Source: JANLYQ01 sp031365725 (lineage in GTDB: Bacteria; Actinomycetota; Actinomycetes; JACCUZ01). Taken from it: a DNA stretch of 64,000 nt. Below are positions 1 through 14,007 of the stretch, piece by piece. Numbering within the stretch: the first letter of the stretch is position 1; each line of letters opens with the position of its first letter. The stretch covers positions 1 to 64,000 of the forward strand of contig JANLYQ010000010.1 in the NCBI GenBank assembly GCA_031365725.1, written 5' to 3'. The notes beneath the pieces were generated by a model. That model was not told where the DNA came from, did not search any database, and saw nothing but the letters and a program-made list of their open reading frames with translations. Made by a program: the position numbers and the translations under genes.

Positions 1-3371
<3,371 letters not shown>

Positions 3372-3379
3372 CGAGGGCG

Positions 3380-3385
3380 AACTTA
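3380..3385 (-). promoter_or_regulatory. Probable -10 element of the glgE-treS operon (leaderless type)
   Basis: On the minus strand TAAGTT is followed by 8 bases and then the glgE ATG. The hexamer fits the actinobacterial TANNNT consensus. No clear -35 hexamer is visible. The divergent glgP element lies about 85 bases away in the same short intergenic region. Confidence 0.5.
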
Positions 3386-3467
3386 CCCACCTGGCCATCC
3401 CTCGCACACATCCGGAACGGGCCGTCCACGTCTCGGGCGTGGTTCCTGGTCCGAGACCTTCGGCAAG

Positions 3468-3473
3468 TACCCT
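3468..3473 (+). promoter_or_regulatory. Probable -10 element of glgP (leaderless type)
   Basis: TACCCT ends 7 bases before the GTG start of glgP. Transcription starting about 7 bases after a -10 would begin at the start codon itself, so the mRNA would be leaderless. The same hexamer and spacing recur before the enoyl-CoA hydratase. Confidence 0.55.
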
Positions 3474-3480
3474 GCCGCCG

Positions 3481-6063
3481 GTGAAGGCCATCCGACGGTT
3501 CACCGTCCGCACCGTGCTGCCCGACGCCCTTGCCCCGCTGGGTGAGCTGGCACTGAACTTGCGCTGGAGCTGGGACACAGCCACTCAGCAGCTCTTCGCC
3601 GGTCTCGATCCGGCGCTGTGGGCACGGATGGGCGGCGACCCCGTCCAGATGCTCGGTGCGCTCGGGCCCGACCGCCTGGCCGCGCTGGCGGCCGACCCCG
3701 ACGTCGTACGCCGGGTGGAGGCGTCTGCTGCCGACCTGCAGGCCTATCTCGAGGGTGACCTCTGGTACCAGGCCGTTGCAGCCGAGGCCGCCGGCTCGCA
3801 GGACCCGGCGCTGGCGGTGCCGTCGGCGATCGCGTACTTCTCCCCGGAGTACGGCATCACCGCTGCTCTGCCTCAGTACTCCGGTGGTCTCGGCATCCTT
3901 GCCGGTGACCATCTCAAGGCGGCCTCCGACCTCGGTGTGCCGGTCGTGGCGGTCGGGCTGCTCTACCGCGCGGGCTACTTCGCCCAGTCGCTGTCGGCCG
4001 AAGGCTGGCAGCAGGAGCGCTATCCGGTGCTCGACCCGAACGGTCTGCCTATCTCCTTGCTGCACGAGACCGACGGCATTCCGCTGAAGGTCGAGGTCGG
4101 TCTACCCGGCGGCCGCAAGCTCGTCGCGCAGGTCTGGAAGGCGCAGGTCGGCCGGGTGCCGTTGCTGCTGCTGGACTCCGACGTCGAGGACAACGCGCAG
4201 GCCGAGCGGGACGTCACCGACCGGCTCTACGGCGGTGGCAGCGAGCACCGTCTGCTGCAGGAGATGCTGCTGGGCATCGGCGGGGTGCGGGCGCTGCGCG
4301 CCTTCAGCCGCCTGACCGGCGCTCCGGCGCCGGAGGTGTTCCACACCAACGAGGGGCACGCCGGTTTCCTCGGCGTCGAGCGCATCCGCGAGCTGACCAC
4401 CGAGCACGGCCTGAGCTTTGACGAGGCGGTGGAGGCGGCCCGGTCGGCGACGCTGTTCACCACGCACACTCCTGTGCCCGCCGGCATCGACCGGTTCGCC
4501 AGGGACCTGGTGGAGCAGCACTTCGGCGGCGACAACGCCGTGCCGACCGTGCCCGTCGAGCGGGTCCTGGCACTGGGTGCCGAGGACTACGAGGGCGGCG
4601 ACCCGGGTGTCTTCAACATGGCGGTGATGGGCTTCCGTCTCGCGCAGCGCGCCAACGGCGTATCCGAGCTGCACGGTCACGTGGCGCGGGAGATGTTCGC
4701 CCGACTGTGGCCGGGCTTCGACGAGCCCGAGGTGCCGATCGGCTACATCACCAACGGGGTGCACGAGCACACCTGGGTCGCCCCTGAGGTGACGGCGTGG
4801 GACGACGTGGCAACGGTGTCGGACGACGAGCTGTGGCGGGTGCGTGGCGTGCTGCGTGCGCGCACCGTCGCCGACGCCCGCCTGCGGGTGCGGCGGTCAT
4901 GGCTGCAGCGCGGCGCGAGTGATGCCGAGCTCGGCTGGACCGACTCGATCCTCGACCCCGACGTCCTGACCATCGGCTTCGCCCGCCGGGTGCCGTCGTA
5001 CAAGAGGCTGACGTTGATGTTGCGGGACCAGGAGCGGCTGACGGAGTTGCTCACTCACCCCGAGCGGCCGATCCAGATCGTCATCGCGGGCAAGGCGCAC
5101 CCCGCCGACGACGGCGGCAAGAAGCTGATCCAGGAGCTGGTCCGCTTCGCTGACGGCGCGGGGGTGCGGCACCGGATCGTGTTCCTGCCCAACTACGACA
5201 TCGCGATGGCGCAGACGCTCTATCCCGGCTGCGACGTGTGGCTGAACAACCCGTTGCGCCCGCTCGAGGCGTGCGGCACGTCGGGCATGAAGGCGGCCAT
5301 GAACGGTTGCCTCAACCTGTCGGTGCTCGACGGCTGGTGGGACGAGATGTACGACGGCCACAACGGCTGGGCGATCCCGACGGCGGACGGGGTGACCGAC
5401 CCGGACCACCGCGACGACCTCGAGGCCGGTGCGCTCTACGACCTGCTCGAGAAGACGGTCTCGCCGCTGTTCTACGACACGGACGTCAACGGACTGCCGT
5501 TGCGGTGGATCGAGATGGTGCGGCACACGTTGCTGACCCTCGGGCCGAAGGTCCTCGCCACCCGGATGGTGTCGGACTATGTGCTCGGTCTGTATGCGCC
5601 GGCCCTCCGCTCGGCGCGCGCACTGGACGGCGGGTACGAGGGCGCGCGGGAGCTCTCGACCTGGAAGTCGCGGGTCCGGGCGGCGTGGCCGTCGGTGCGG
5701 GTGGACCACGTGGAGACGGTCGGCGTGGCCGACGCCCCCGAGGTCGGCAGCACGTTGCAGGTGCGCGCGTTCGTCTCGCTGGGGGAGCTGTCCCCGGCCG
5801 ACGTCGCCGTGCAGGTCGTGCACGGCCGGGTCGACGAGAGCGACCAGATCGCCGGGACGTCCGCGGTGGCGTTGGTGCACGAGGACGCCTATGAGGGCGG
5901 GCGGCACCGCTATGTCGGCGCGATCACCCTTACCCGGCCCGGACCGTTCGGCTACACCGCGCGGATCGTGCCGTTCCACCGGCTGCAGGCGTCAAGTGCC
6001 GAGCTGGGGCTTGCGGTGCTGCCCAGCGAGGCGGCCGGGATGGACACGGGGGACCTGCGCTAG
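3481..6063 (+). CDS. glgP: Alpha-glucan (glycogen) phosphorylase
   Basis: Releases glucose-1-phosphate from alpha-1,4-glucan chains using a PLP cofactor. 860 residues, the length of the short actinobacterial GlgP class (GT35, with the N-terminal DUF3417-type domain WSWDTATQQLF). The PLP lysine is Lys604 in GTSGMKAAMNG, and the segment FHTNEGHAGF is the family's conserved pocket. GTG 3481 is chosen because the preceding -10 (TACCCT) sits 7 bases away and the upstream in-frame codons run antisense through glgE. It is divergent from glgE and convergent with glgX, so synthesis and breakdown genes of the glucan pool are clustered. Identity is secure. Confidence 0.95.
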   Translation: MKAIRRFTVRTVLPDALAPLGELALNLRWSWDTATQQLFAGLDPALWARMGGDPVQMLGALGPDRLAALAADPDVVRRVEASAADLQAYLEGDLWYQAVAAEAAGSQDPALAVPSAIAYFSPEYGITAALPQYSGGLGILAGDHLKAASDLGVPVVAVGLLYRAGYFAQSLSAEGWQQERYPVLDPNGLPISLLHETDGIPLKVEVGLPGGRKLVAQVWKAQVGRVPLLLLDSDVEDNAQAERDVTDRLYGGGSEHRLLQEMLLGIGGVRALRAFSRLTGAPAPEVFHTNEGHAGFLGVERIRELTTEHGLSFDEAVEAARSATLFTTHTPVPAGIDRFARDLVEQHFGGDNAVPTVPVERVLALGAEDYEGGDPGVFNMAVMGFRLAQRANGVSELHGHVAREMFARLWPGFDEPEVPIGYITNGVHEHTWVAPEVTAWDDVATVSDDELWRVRGVLRARTVADARLRVRRSWLQRGASDAELGWTDSILDPDVLTIGFARRVPSYKRLTLMLRDQERLTELLTHPERPIQIVIAGKAHPADDGGKKLIQELVRFADGAGVRHRIVFLPNYDIAMAQTLYPGCDVWLNNPLRPLEACGTSGMKAAMNGCLNLSVLDGWWDEMYDGHNGWAIPTADGVTDPDHRDDLEAGALYDLLEKTVSPLFYDTDVNGLPLRWIEMVRHTLLTLGPKVLATRMVSDYVLGLYAPALRSARALDGGYEGARELSTWKSRVRAAWPSVRVDHVETVGVADAPEVGSTLQVRAFVSLGELSPADVAVQVVHGRVDESDQIAGTSAVALVHEDAYEGGRHRYVGAITLTRPGPFGYTARIVPFHRLQASSAELGLAVLPSEAAGMDTGDLR

Positions 6064-6120
6064 CCGGTCTCTCCCCCCCGACGAGGCCCCGTCGACCACG
6101 TGAGGTAGGTGAAGTCGCCG

Positions 6121-6142
6121 CAACAGGCGCAGGTGCCTGTTG
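6121..6142. terminator. Bidirectional stem-loop between glgP and glgX
   Basis: Perfect 8-bp inverted repeat CAACAGGC / GCCTGTTG with a 6-base loop, in the gap between two convergent genes. There is no T-run on either side, so it may act as a weak or factor-assisted terminator. The rest of 6064-6204 holds nothing else I can identify. Confidence 0.5.
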
Positions 6143-6204
6143 GGGTGACTGTTCGCCTCGTGTCGCATGTCTTGCCCGGCGGCGCTAGCGGCTGACCTTG
6201 CTGG

Positions 6205-8220
<2,016 letters not shown>

Positions 8221-8226
8221 CCGGCA

Positions 8227-8232
8227 ACGCTA
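8227..8232 (-). promoter_or_regulatory. Probable -10 element of glgX (leaderless type)
   Basis: TAGCGT on the minus strand, 6 bases before the GTG start. It shares a 34-bp divergent intergenic region with the acetyltransferase promoter at 8243-8248, so any -35 contacts of one promoter lie inside the other gene. Confidence 0.5.
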
Positions 8233-8242
8233 GCGAACGCCC

Positions 8243-8248
8243 TACCGT
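8243..8248 (+). promoter_or_regulatory. Probable -10 element of the GNAT gene (leaderless type)
   Basis: TACCGT is followed by 6 bases and then GTG 8255. The same TACCGT with 7-base spacing precedes ilvE in this window. Confidence 0.5.
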
Positions 8249-8254
8249 GACCGG

Positions 8255-8812
8255 GTGCCTGCACAAGAACAGCCTTGGCCGGTCGAGACCCTGACGACCG
8301 AGCGACTGACGCTCGAGCCCCTTCGGGTCGAGCACGCCAAGGAGATGGCGACAGCACTTGCCGATCCTTCGCTCTACCGGTGGACCGGGGGTGAGCCCGA
8401 GGGGGAGGACGCTCTCGCCGTGCGCTTCGCCCGCCAGGTGCGCGGGGTTTCGGCCGACGGTGAGCAGTGGTGGTTCAACTGGGTGCTCCGCGAACGGGTG
8501 TCCAGTACAGCAGCGGGCTTCGTCCAGGCGACGGTCGTCGACGATTTCCATCAGCGCGGGCTGGCCGAGGTCGCCTGGGTCCTCGCGCCGGCGTACCAAG
8601 GTCACGGTCTGGCACGAGAAGCAGGCACAGCCATGGTCGCGTGGTTGCACGAGCACGGGGTGGCAACGGTGATCGCGCACGTCCACCCACAGCACGCCGC
8701 GTCGGGTGCCGTCGCGCGCGCTATCGGGTTGCGACCGACCGACGAGCTCGTCGACGGCGAGGTCAGGTGGACGTCAGGCGGACGACGTCACGGGTTGCCG
8801 GCAGGGGGATGA
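8255..8812 (+). CDS. GNAT-family N-acetyltransferase (RimJ/RimL-like)
   Basis: 185 residues with the Acetyltransf_3-type pattern: an N-terminal TERLTLEPLRVEHA strand-helix, the central EVAWVLAPAYQGHGLAREA segment whose Q/R-x-x-G-x-A/G (YQGHGLA) binds acetyl-CoA, and a C-terminal region AIGLRPT. The substrate cannot be read from the sequence; relatives acetylate ribosomal protein N-termini or small amines. It is divergent from glgX, and its stop (TGA 8810-8812) lies only 14 bases before the enoyl-CoA hydratase start, whose own promoter falls in that gap. Confidence 0.85.
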   Translation: MPAQEQPWPVETLTTERLTLEPLRVEHAKEMATALADPSLYRWTGGEPEGEDALAVRFARQVRGVSADGEQWWFNWVLRERVSSTAAGFVQATVVDDFHQRGLAEVAWVLAPAYQGHGLAREAGTAMVAWLHEHGVATVIAHVHPQHAASGAVARAIGLRPTDELVDGEVRWTSGGRRHGLPAGG

Positions 8813-8813
8813 C

Positions 8814-8819
8814 TACCCT
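8814..8819 (+). promoter_or_regulatory. Probable -10 element of the enoyl-CoA hydratase gene (leaderless type)
   Basis: TACCCT ends 7 bases before ATG 8827. Its position argues for the ATG at 8827 over the in-frame ATG at 8809, which would lie upstream of the promoter. Confidence 0.5.
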
Positions 8820-8826
8820 CGCGGCC

Positions 8827-9684
8827 ATGTCCACTGACGCAGGCAGCACCGACAGCACCGACAGCACCGACCGCACCGACCGCACCGACAGCACCGACCG
8901 CAGCGCGACCCCCTTGGTCCGGCTCGACGTCGCGGGTGGCATCGGCATCATCCGGCTCGACCGGGCGCCGATGAACGCGCTCAACGTCGAGATGCAGGAA
9001 GGCGTGCGCGCGGCGGCAGCAGAAGCCACCGAGCGCGACGACGTCGCCGCGGTCGTGCTCTGGGGCGGCGAGAAGGTCTTTGCGGCTGGTGCCGACATCA
9101 AGGAGATGGCGGTCATGACCTACGCCGACATGGCGGTGCGCTCCGGCGCCCTGCAGTCGGCGTTCACGGCGATCGCCCGCATCCCCAAGCCGGTCGTTGC
9201 GGCGATCACCGGATACGCCCTCGGCGGCGGGTGTGAGCTCGCGCTCTGCGCGGACTTCCGAGTCTGCGCCGAGGACGCCAAGCTCGGACAGCCGGAGATC
9301 CTGCTGGGCCTGGTGCCGGGTGCTGGGGGTACTCAGCGACTGCCGCGACTGATCGGGCCGGCGCGAGCTAAGGACCTCATCTTCAGCGGCCGCATGGTCG
9401 GCGCGGCAGAAGCGTTGGCCATCGGTCTTGTCGACGCCGTCGTGCCTGCGAGCGACGTGTTCAGCACCGCGAAAAACATGGTGGCGCGGTACGTCGGTGG
9501 GCCGGCGCTGGCGTTGCGGGCAGCCAAGGACGCCATCGACCTCGGGCTCGAGACCGACCTGATGAGCGGCCTGGAGATCGAGCGTCTGCACTTCTCTGGC
9601 CTGTTCGCCACCGACGACGGGCGCGCGGGGATGGAGTCCTTCGCCACGAAGGGTCCCGGGAAGGCCTCGTTCACCGGTCGCTGA
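8827..9684 (+). CDS. Enoyl-CoA hydratase (crotonase family) with a Ser-Thr-Asp repeat N-terminus
   Basis: Hydrates trans-2-enoyl-CoA in fatty-acid beta-oxidation. 285 residues. The oxyanion-hole segment FAAGADIKEM and both catalytic glutamates are present: Glu137 in GYALGGGCELAL and Glu157 in GQPEILLG, followed by the diagnostic PGAGGTQRLPRL. These match short-chain mitochondrial-type hydratases rather than the isomerase branch. The first 26 residues are a repeat of Ser/Arg-Thr-Asp triplets encoded by a 9-base tandem repeat and are not part of the fold. Start ATG 8827 is preferred (see the promoter); ATG 8809 in frame would add six residues. The adjacent etfBA genes fit a role in fatty-acid oxidation. 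Confidence 0.92.
   Translation: MSTDAGSTDSTDSTDRTDRTDSTDRSATPLVRLDVAGGIGIIRLDRAPMNALNVEMQEGVRAAAAEATERDDVAAVVLWGGEKVFAAGADIKEMAVMTYADMAVRSGALQSAFTAIARIPKPVVAAITGYALGGGCELALCADFRVCAEDAKLGQPEILLGLVPGAGGTQRLPRLIGPARAKDLIFSGRMVGAAEALAIGLVDAVVPASDVFSTAKNMVARYVGGPALALRAAKDAIDLGLETDLMSGLEIERLHFSGLFATDDGRAGMESFATKGPGKASFTGR
8842..8904 (+). repeat. 9-base tandem minisatellite in coding sequence
   Basis: Seven consecutive 9-base units of the type GACAGCACC or GACCGCACC, the first (GGCAGCACC) and last (GACCGCAGC) slightly degenerate. They encode the STD/RTD repeat at the N-terminus of the enoyl-CoA hydratase. The unit length is a multiple of three, so copy-number change would keep the frame. Confidence 0.9.
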
Positions 9685-9714
9685 CCGGCCTTCGGCGGCG
9701 ATTTCGGCCGCAGG

Positions 9715-9720
9715 TAATGT
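9715..9720 (+). promoter_or_regulatory. Probable -10 element of etfB (leaderless type)
   Basis: TAATGT is followed by 7 bases and then ATG 9728. It supports the start at MNIVVCVKQ rather than the in-frame GTG at 9719, which overlaps the hexamer. Confidence 0.5.
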
Positions 9721-9727
9721 GCCGCGC

Positions 9728-10519
9728 ATGAACATCGTCGTCTGTGTGAAGCAGGTGCCCGACACCTGGTCGGAGAAAAAGCTCGACCCCTCCGACTCGA
9801 CCCTCGACCGCGCCGCGACCGACCCGGTGATGAACGAGATGGACGAGTACGCCGTGGAGGAAGCGCTCCGGCTGCAGGAGGCGCACGGCGGTGAGGTGAC
9901 GATCCTGTGCATGGGTCCGGTCACCGCTGCGGACACCGTCCGCAAGGCCCTGTCGATGGGCGCCGACAAGGCGGTCCACGTCCTCGACGGCGGGCTGCAC
10001 GGGTCCGACGCCCTGGCCACCTCGCTGGCCCTGTCGAAGGCGGTCGAGAAGGTTGTCGGTGCCGGCGGGGTCGACCTCGTCCTCATGGGTTCGGAGTCCT
10101 CCGACGCGCGCATGTCCGTCGTGCCCGCGATGCTGGCTGAGCGGCTCGGCTGGCCGCAGCTGAGCTTCGCCAAGGAGGTCGTCGTGGAGGGCACCACAGT
10201 GAAGATCAAGCGAGTCACCGACGACGGATACCTCGCCGTCGAGGGCGAGACTCCGGCGGTGGTGAGTGTGGTCGAGAAGATCAACGAGCCGCGCTACCCG
10301 TCGTTCAAGGGGATCATGGCGGCGAAGAAGAAGCCGGTCGAGACGCTGGACCTCGCCGACCTCGGCGTCGACGCGGGTGCGGTTGGTCTCGGTGGCGCGT
10401 GGAGCCGGGTCGAGTCCTTCGAGCTCGCCCCGCCGCGCACCGCCGGCACGGTCGTCACCGATGACGGCACCGGCGCCGACCAGCTGGTGGAGTTCCTCGC
10501 CACCAAGAAGTTCTTCTGA
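9728..10519 (+). CDS. etfB: Electron transfer flavoprotein beta subunit
   Basis: Small subunit of the ETF heterodimer, which takes electrons from acyl-CoA dehydrogenases and passes them to the quinone pool. 263 residues, the normal length. Recognisable by the start MNIVVCVKQVPDT, the NEMDEYAVEEALRL segment, GMGADKAVHV-like repeats and the long VVSVVEKINEPRYPS loop with the following KKKP region typical of EtfB/FixA. ATG 9728 follows a leaderless-type -10. etfA lies 63 bases downstream with its own ribosome binding site. Confidence 0.97.
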   Translation: MNIVVCVKQVPDTWSEKKLDPSDSTLDRAATDPVMNEMDEYAVEEALRLQEAHGGEVTILCMGPVTAADTVRKALSMGADKAVHVLDGGLHGSDALATSLALSKAVEKVVGAGGVDLVLMGSESSDARMSVVPAMLAERLGWPQLSFAKEVVVEGTTVKIKRVTDDGYLAVEGETPAVVSVVEKINEPRYPSFKGIMAAKKKPVETLDLADLGVDAGAVGLGGAWSRVESFELAPPRTAGTVVTDDGTGADQLVEFLATKKFF

Positions 10520-10582
10520 CCGCACGCACGTCCGACCGCACGCACGTCTGATCGCTGGAACCGAGCAAGGAGAACACACGTC

Positions 10583-11545
10583 ATGGGCGAGGTCCTGGTC
10601 TTGGTCGAGCACACCGACGACGAGGTCAAGAAGGTCACCGGTGAGCTGCTGACACTGGCGGCTCGTCTCGGTGAGCCAGCCGCGGTCTACGTCGGCGCCG
10701 GCGCTGCGGCGGCTCTGGAGACCCTTGGTGGCTGGGGTGCCGCCCGGGTGTACGTCGCCGAGGCGCCTGAGCTGTCGTCGTACCTCGTGACGCCTGTGGT
10801 CGCGGTCCTGGCGCAGCTGGTGGCCGAACGTTCACCGACCGCGGTGCTGCTCGCGTCGTCGGCGGAGGGCAAGGAGATCGCCGGTCGACTGGCCGTGCGC
10901 ACCGGCTCGGGTGTGATCACCGACGCGACCGACATCACTGCCGAGAGCGGCTCGATCACCGCCGAGCAGCCCGTCTTCGGTGGAGCGACTGTCGTGCGAT
11001 CCACGATCACCACCGGCACGCCGATTGTCACCGTGCGACCCAACTCCGTGGCCATCGAGGGAGCCGGTGGCGCGGCCGAGCGGGTCGACGTCACCGTCGA
11101 GCTCACCGGTGCCGCGACCGGTGCTCGGGTGACCGGGCGGGTCGTGGAGGAGAAGGGCGAGCGCCCCGAGCTTTCCGAGGCGGCCATCGTCGTGTCCGGC
11201 GGCCGTGGTGTCGGCTCGGGGGAGAACTTCTCCGTCGTCGAGGCACTCGCTGACGCCCTCGGCGCTGCGGTCGGTGCGAGCCGCGCGGCCACCGACGCGG
11301 GCTGGTATCCCCACCAGCACCAGGTCGGCCAGACCGGCAAGACCGTGTCGCCGCAGCTCTATGTCGCGGCCGGGATCTCGGGCGCGATCCAGCACCGGGC
11401 CGGCATGCAGACCTCGAAGACGATCGTCGCGGTCAACAAGGACGCCGAGGCGCCGATCTTCGAGCTCGTCGACTTCGGTGTTGTCGGCGACCTGCACCAG
11501 GTGCTCCCTGCAGTCACCGAAAAGGTCACTGCGCGCAAGGGGTAA
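10583..11545 (+). CDS. etfA: Electron transfer flavoprotein alpha subunit
   Basis: Large, FAD-binding subunit of ETF. 320 residues. The C-terminal FAD domain is clear: GGRGVGSGENF, VGASRAATDAGW, HQVGQTGKTVSPQLY and GISGAIQHRAGM, and the terminal FGVVGDL. A strong ribosome binding site (AAGGAG) sits about 8-9 bases before ATG 10583, so unlike etfB it is translated from a leadered site, as expected for the second gene of the operon. It pairs with etfB and the upstream enoyl-CoA hydratase. Confidence 0.97.
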   Translation: MGEVLVLVEHTDDEVKKVTGELLTLAARLGEPAAVYVGAGAAAALETLGGWGAARVYVAEAPELSSYLVTPVVAVLAQLVAERSPTAVLLASSAEGKEIAGRLAVRTGSGVITDATDITAESGSITAEQPVFGGATVVRSTITTGTPIVTVRPNSVAIEGAGGAAERVDVTVELTGAATGARVTGRVVEEKGERPELSEAAIVVSGGRGVGSGENFSVVEALADALGAAVGASRAATDAGWYPHQHQVGQTGKTVSPQLYVAAGISGAIQHRAGMQTSKTIVAVNKDAEAPIFELVDFGVVGDLHQVLPAVTEKVTARKG

Positions 11546-11680
11546 CAGGGGGCAACGGGTAGATACTGCTGCGAACACTGCAGCGCCAGCAGCGCCACGC
11601 TGTGGGCGATCTGCACAGCCGAAACGTCTACCCAGCTCGGCTGAGGCGTTGCGGCAGGGACCCCGCTGAGGAGCGCGCCG

Positions 11681-11686
11681 TAGACT
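11681..11686 (+). promoter_or_regulatory. Probable -10 element of the cysteine desulfurase operon
   Basis: TAGACT ends 9 bases before ATG 11696, giving a leader of zero to three bases. It is the only promoter-like signal seen before a chain of five overlapping or abutting genes ending with ligA. The remaining bases between etfA and this point (11546-11680) show no gene. Confidence 0.45.
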
Positions 11687-11695
11687 CGGCGGGCG

Positions 11696-12901
11696 ATGAC
11701 CCCAAGCCCCGAGATCGTCTACCTCGACCACGCGGCCACCACGCCGATGGTGCCGGAGGCGGTCGAGGCGATGGCGGCATGCCTGGCCAGCGTCGGCAAC
11801 GCGTCGTCCCTGCACGCGTCGGGCAGAGCAGCGCGGCGTCTGGTCGAGGAGGCCCGCGAGACCCTGGCATCAGCGGTCGGTGCCCGGCCCAGCGAGGTGG
11901 TCTTCACCGGCGGCGGCACCGAGTCGGACAACCTCGGCGTCAAGGGCCTCTACTGGCAGCGCCGCAGCGAGGACCCGTCCAGACGACGCATCCTGGCCAG
12001 TGCGGTCGAGCACCACGCGGTGATGGACTCGGTGCTGTGGCTCGCCGAGCACGAGGGAGCGGTCGTCGACTGGCTGGATGTCGACAGCACCGGTCGGGTG
12101 CACCCGGACACCCTCGCGGCAGCGATCGCGGGCAACCCGCACGACGTCGCGATGGTCAGCGTCATGTGGGCCAACAACGAGGTCGGCACCGTGCAGCCGA
12201 TCGACGACCTCGTTGCGGTGGCTCGCGGGCACGGCGTGCCGTTCCACTCCGACGCGGTGCAGGCGTTCGGTCAGCTGCCGATCGACTTCGCGGCCAGTGG
12301 CCTGCAGGCGATGACCGTCACCGGCCACAAGATCGGTGGCCCGATGGGAGTCGGACTGCTGGTGCTCGACCGCACCCAGGACCTCGTGCCCGTGCTGCAC
12401 GGCGGCGGCCAGGAACGCGACGTCCGGTCCGGCACCCTCGACACCCCGGCCATCGTCGGGCTCGCTGCGGCTGCTGAGGTCGCGGTCAAGCTGCGCGCCG
12501 AGCGGGCCGAGCGGGTGGGCCGCCTGCGCGACGACCTCGTCCACCGGGTGCTCACCGTCGTACCCGATGCTGTCCTCGGTGGTGACCCAGACCTCCGCGC
12601 GTCGCACCGGCTGCCCGGCAACGCGCACTTCTCCTTCCCCGGCTGCGAAGGCGATGCGTTGCTGCTGCTCCTCGACGCCCGCGGCATCGAGTGCTCCACC
12701 GGGTCGGCCTGCTCGGCCGGGGTTCCTCAGCCGAGTCATGTGCTGCTGGCCATGGGCGTGCCCGAGATGCTGGCGCGCGGCTCGCTGCGCTTCTCCTTCG
12801 GCCACACCTCGACTGCGGCCGATGTCGACGCGGTCGTCGAGGCCATCGGTCCGGTGGTCGAGCGCGCCCGCCGGGCCGGTCAGAACGGCGTCCGCACGTG
12901 A
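11696..12901 (+). CDS. iscS: Cysteine desulfurase (NifS/IscS class)
   Basis: PLP enzyme that removes sulfur from cysteine and passes it on as a persulfide, here most likely to MnmA for tRNA thiolation and to Fe-S assembly. 401 residues. Start motif YLDHAATTPM, the His of SAVEHHAVMDS, PLP lysine Lys212 in TGHKIGGP, and the persulfide cysteine Cys339 in STGSACSAG. Its stop overlaps the mnmA start (GTGA), a gene pairing that by itself supports the sulfur-donor role. No iscU or suf genes lie next to it. The symbol follows common actinobacterial usage and is less certain than the family. Confidence 0.92.
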   Translation: MTPSPEIVYLDHAATTPMVPEAVEAMAACLASVGNASSLHASGRAARRLVEEARETLASAVGARPSEVVFTGGGTESDNLGVKGLYWQRRSEDPSRRRILASAVEHHAVMDSVLWLAEHEGAVVDWLDVDSTGRVHPDTLAAAIAGNPHDVAMVSVMWANNEVGTVQPIDDLVAVARGHGVPFHSDAVQAFGQLPIDFAASGLQAMTVTGHKIGGPMGVGLLVLDRTQDLVPVLHGGGQERDVRSGTLDTPAIVGLAAAAEVAVKLRAERAERVGRLRDDLVHRVLTVVPDAVLGGDPDLRASHRLPGNAHFSFPGCEGDALLLLLDARGIECSTGSACSAGVPQPSHVLLAMGVPEMLARGSLRFSFGHTSTAADVDAVVEAIGPVVERARRAGQNGVRT

Positions 12902-14007
12902 GGGTGCTTGCGGCGATGTCGGGGGGTGTGGACTCTGCGGTGGCCGCGGCGCGTGCTGCCGAGGCGGGGAACGACGTCACCGGCGTGCACCTCGCGCTGT
13001 CCAGCAACCCGGCGTCGTTCCGCTCCGGTGCCCGCGGCTGCTGCACCAAGGAGGATGCGCGCGACGCGCGGCGGGCGGCCGACGTCATCGGCATCCCGTT
13101 CTACGTATGGGACCTCGCCGAACGTTTCCGGGCCGACGTGGTCGACGACTTCGTTGCCGAGTACGCCGCCGGACGCACCCCCAACCCCTGTCTGCGCTGC
13201 AACGAGAAGATCAAGTTCGCGGCAGTCCTCGACAAGGCTCTTGCGCTGGGCTTCGACGCCGTGTGCACCGGGCACTACGCCCGCATCGTCGACAGCCGGT
13301 TGCGCCGCGCTGTCGACGAGGACAAGGACCAGTCCTACGTGCTCGGTGTGCTGAGCGCCCACCAGGTCACGCATGCGATGTTCCCTCTCGGAGACACCGT
13401 GAAGTCAGAGGTACGTCGTGAGGCGGAGCGCCGAGGTCTGGCAGTTGCCGCCAAGCCAGACAGCCACGACATCTGCTTCATCCCCGACGGCGACACGGCC
13501 GGCTTCCTGTCGAGACAGCTCGGCGCCGAGCCCGGCACGATCGTCGACGTCGACGGGCTGGAGCTGGGCGAGCACGAGGGCGCCTATGCGTTCACCGTCG
13601 GGCAGCGCAAGGGTCTGCGCATCGGCCGACCTGCCGCCGACGGTCGTCCGCGCTATGTCCTCGACGTGTCACCGGTCACCCGCACGGTCACCGTCGGCCC
13701 GGTCGAGGCGCTCGACGTGAGGGGGCTGGTCGGGGTGCGGCCGGTCTGGAGCGGCCCGCCGCCCGTCGTACCCACGTCGTGCCTCGTCCAGGTCAGTGCG
13801 CACGGGCGGCCGGTGCCGGCGACGGTGTGGACCACCGGCCCGGCGCTGGCGGGGGGTGCCTCACCTGGCGCGGAGCGGCTCGTCGTCGAGCTCGCTGAAC
13901 CGCTCCGTGGGGTCGCACCGGGGCAGGCGGTCGTGGTCTACGACGGGGAGACCGTGATCGGGTCGGCGACGATCGACACGACCGCACGCCACCACCACGC
14001 GCCGTGA
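12898..14007 (+). CDS. mnmA: tRNA-specific 2-thiouridylase
   Basis: Adds sulfur to U34 of Lys, Glu and Gln tRNAs. 369 residues. ATP P-loop SGGVDSAVAA, the first catalytic cysteine Cys98 in NPCLRCNEKIKF, CTGHYARI, KDQSYVLGVL, and the second cysteine Cys193 in DSHDICFIPDGDT; the C-terminal beta-barrel contains GQRKGLRIG. GTG 12898 overlaps the stop of the desulfurase by four bases and gives the expected VRVLAAMSGG start; the frame is open further upstream but antisense to family expectation. Its own stop overlaps the next start (GTGA). The final 20 residues are His- and Thr-rich. Confidence 0.95.
   Translation: MRVLAAMSGGVDSAVAAARAAEAGNDVTGVHLALSSNPASFRSGARGCCTKEDARDARRAADVIGIPFYVWDLAERFRADVVDDFVAEYAAGRTPNPCLRCNEKIKFAAVLDKALALGFDAVCTGHYARIVDSRLRRAVDEDKDQSYVLGVLSAHQVTHAMFPLGDTVKSEVRREAERRGLAVAAKPDSHDICFIPDGDTAGFLSRQLGAEPGTIVDVDGLELGEHEGAYAFTVGQRKGLRIGRPAADGRPRYVLDVSPVTRTVTVGPVEALDVRGLVGVRPVWSGPPPVVPTSCLVQVSAHGRPVPATVWTTGPALAGGASPGAERLVVELAEPLRGVAPGQAVVVYDGETVIGSATIDTTARHHHAP

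Noticed and set aside
8809..8826. ATG 8809 as start of the enoyl-CoA hydratase, overlapping the GNAT stop
   Set aside because: Kept as an alternative only: the -10 TACCCT lies downstream of it and the spacing of the purine-rich stretch (about 2 bases) is too short for a ribosome binding site.
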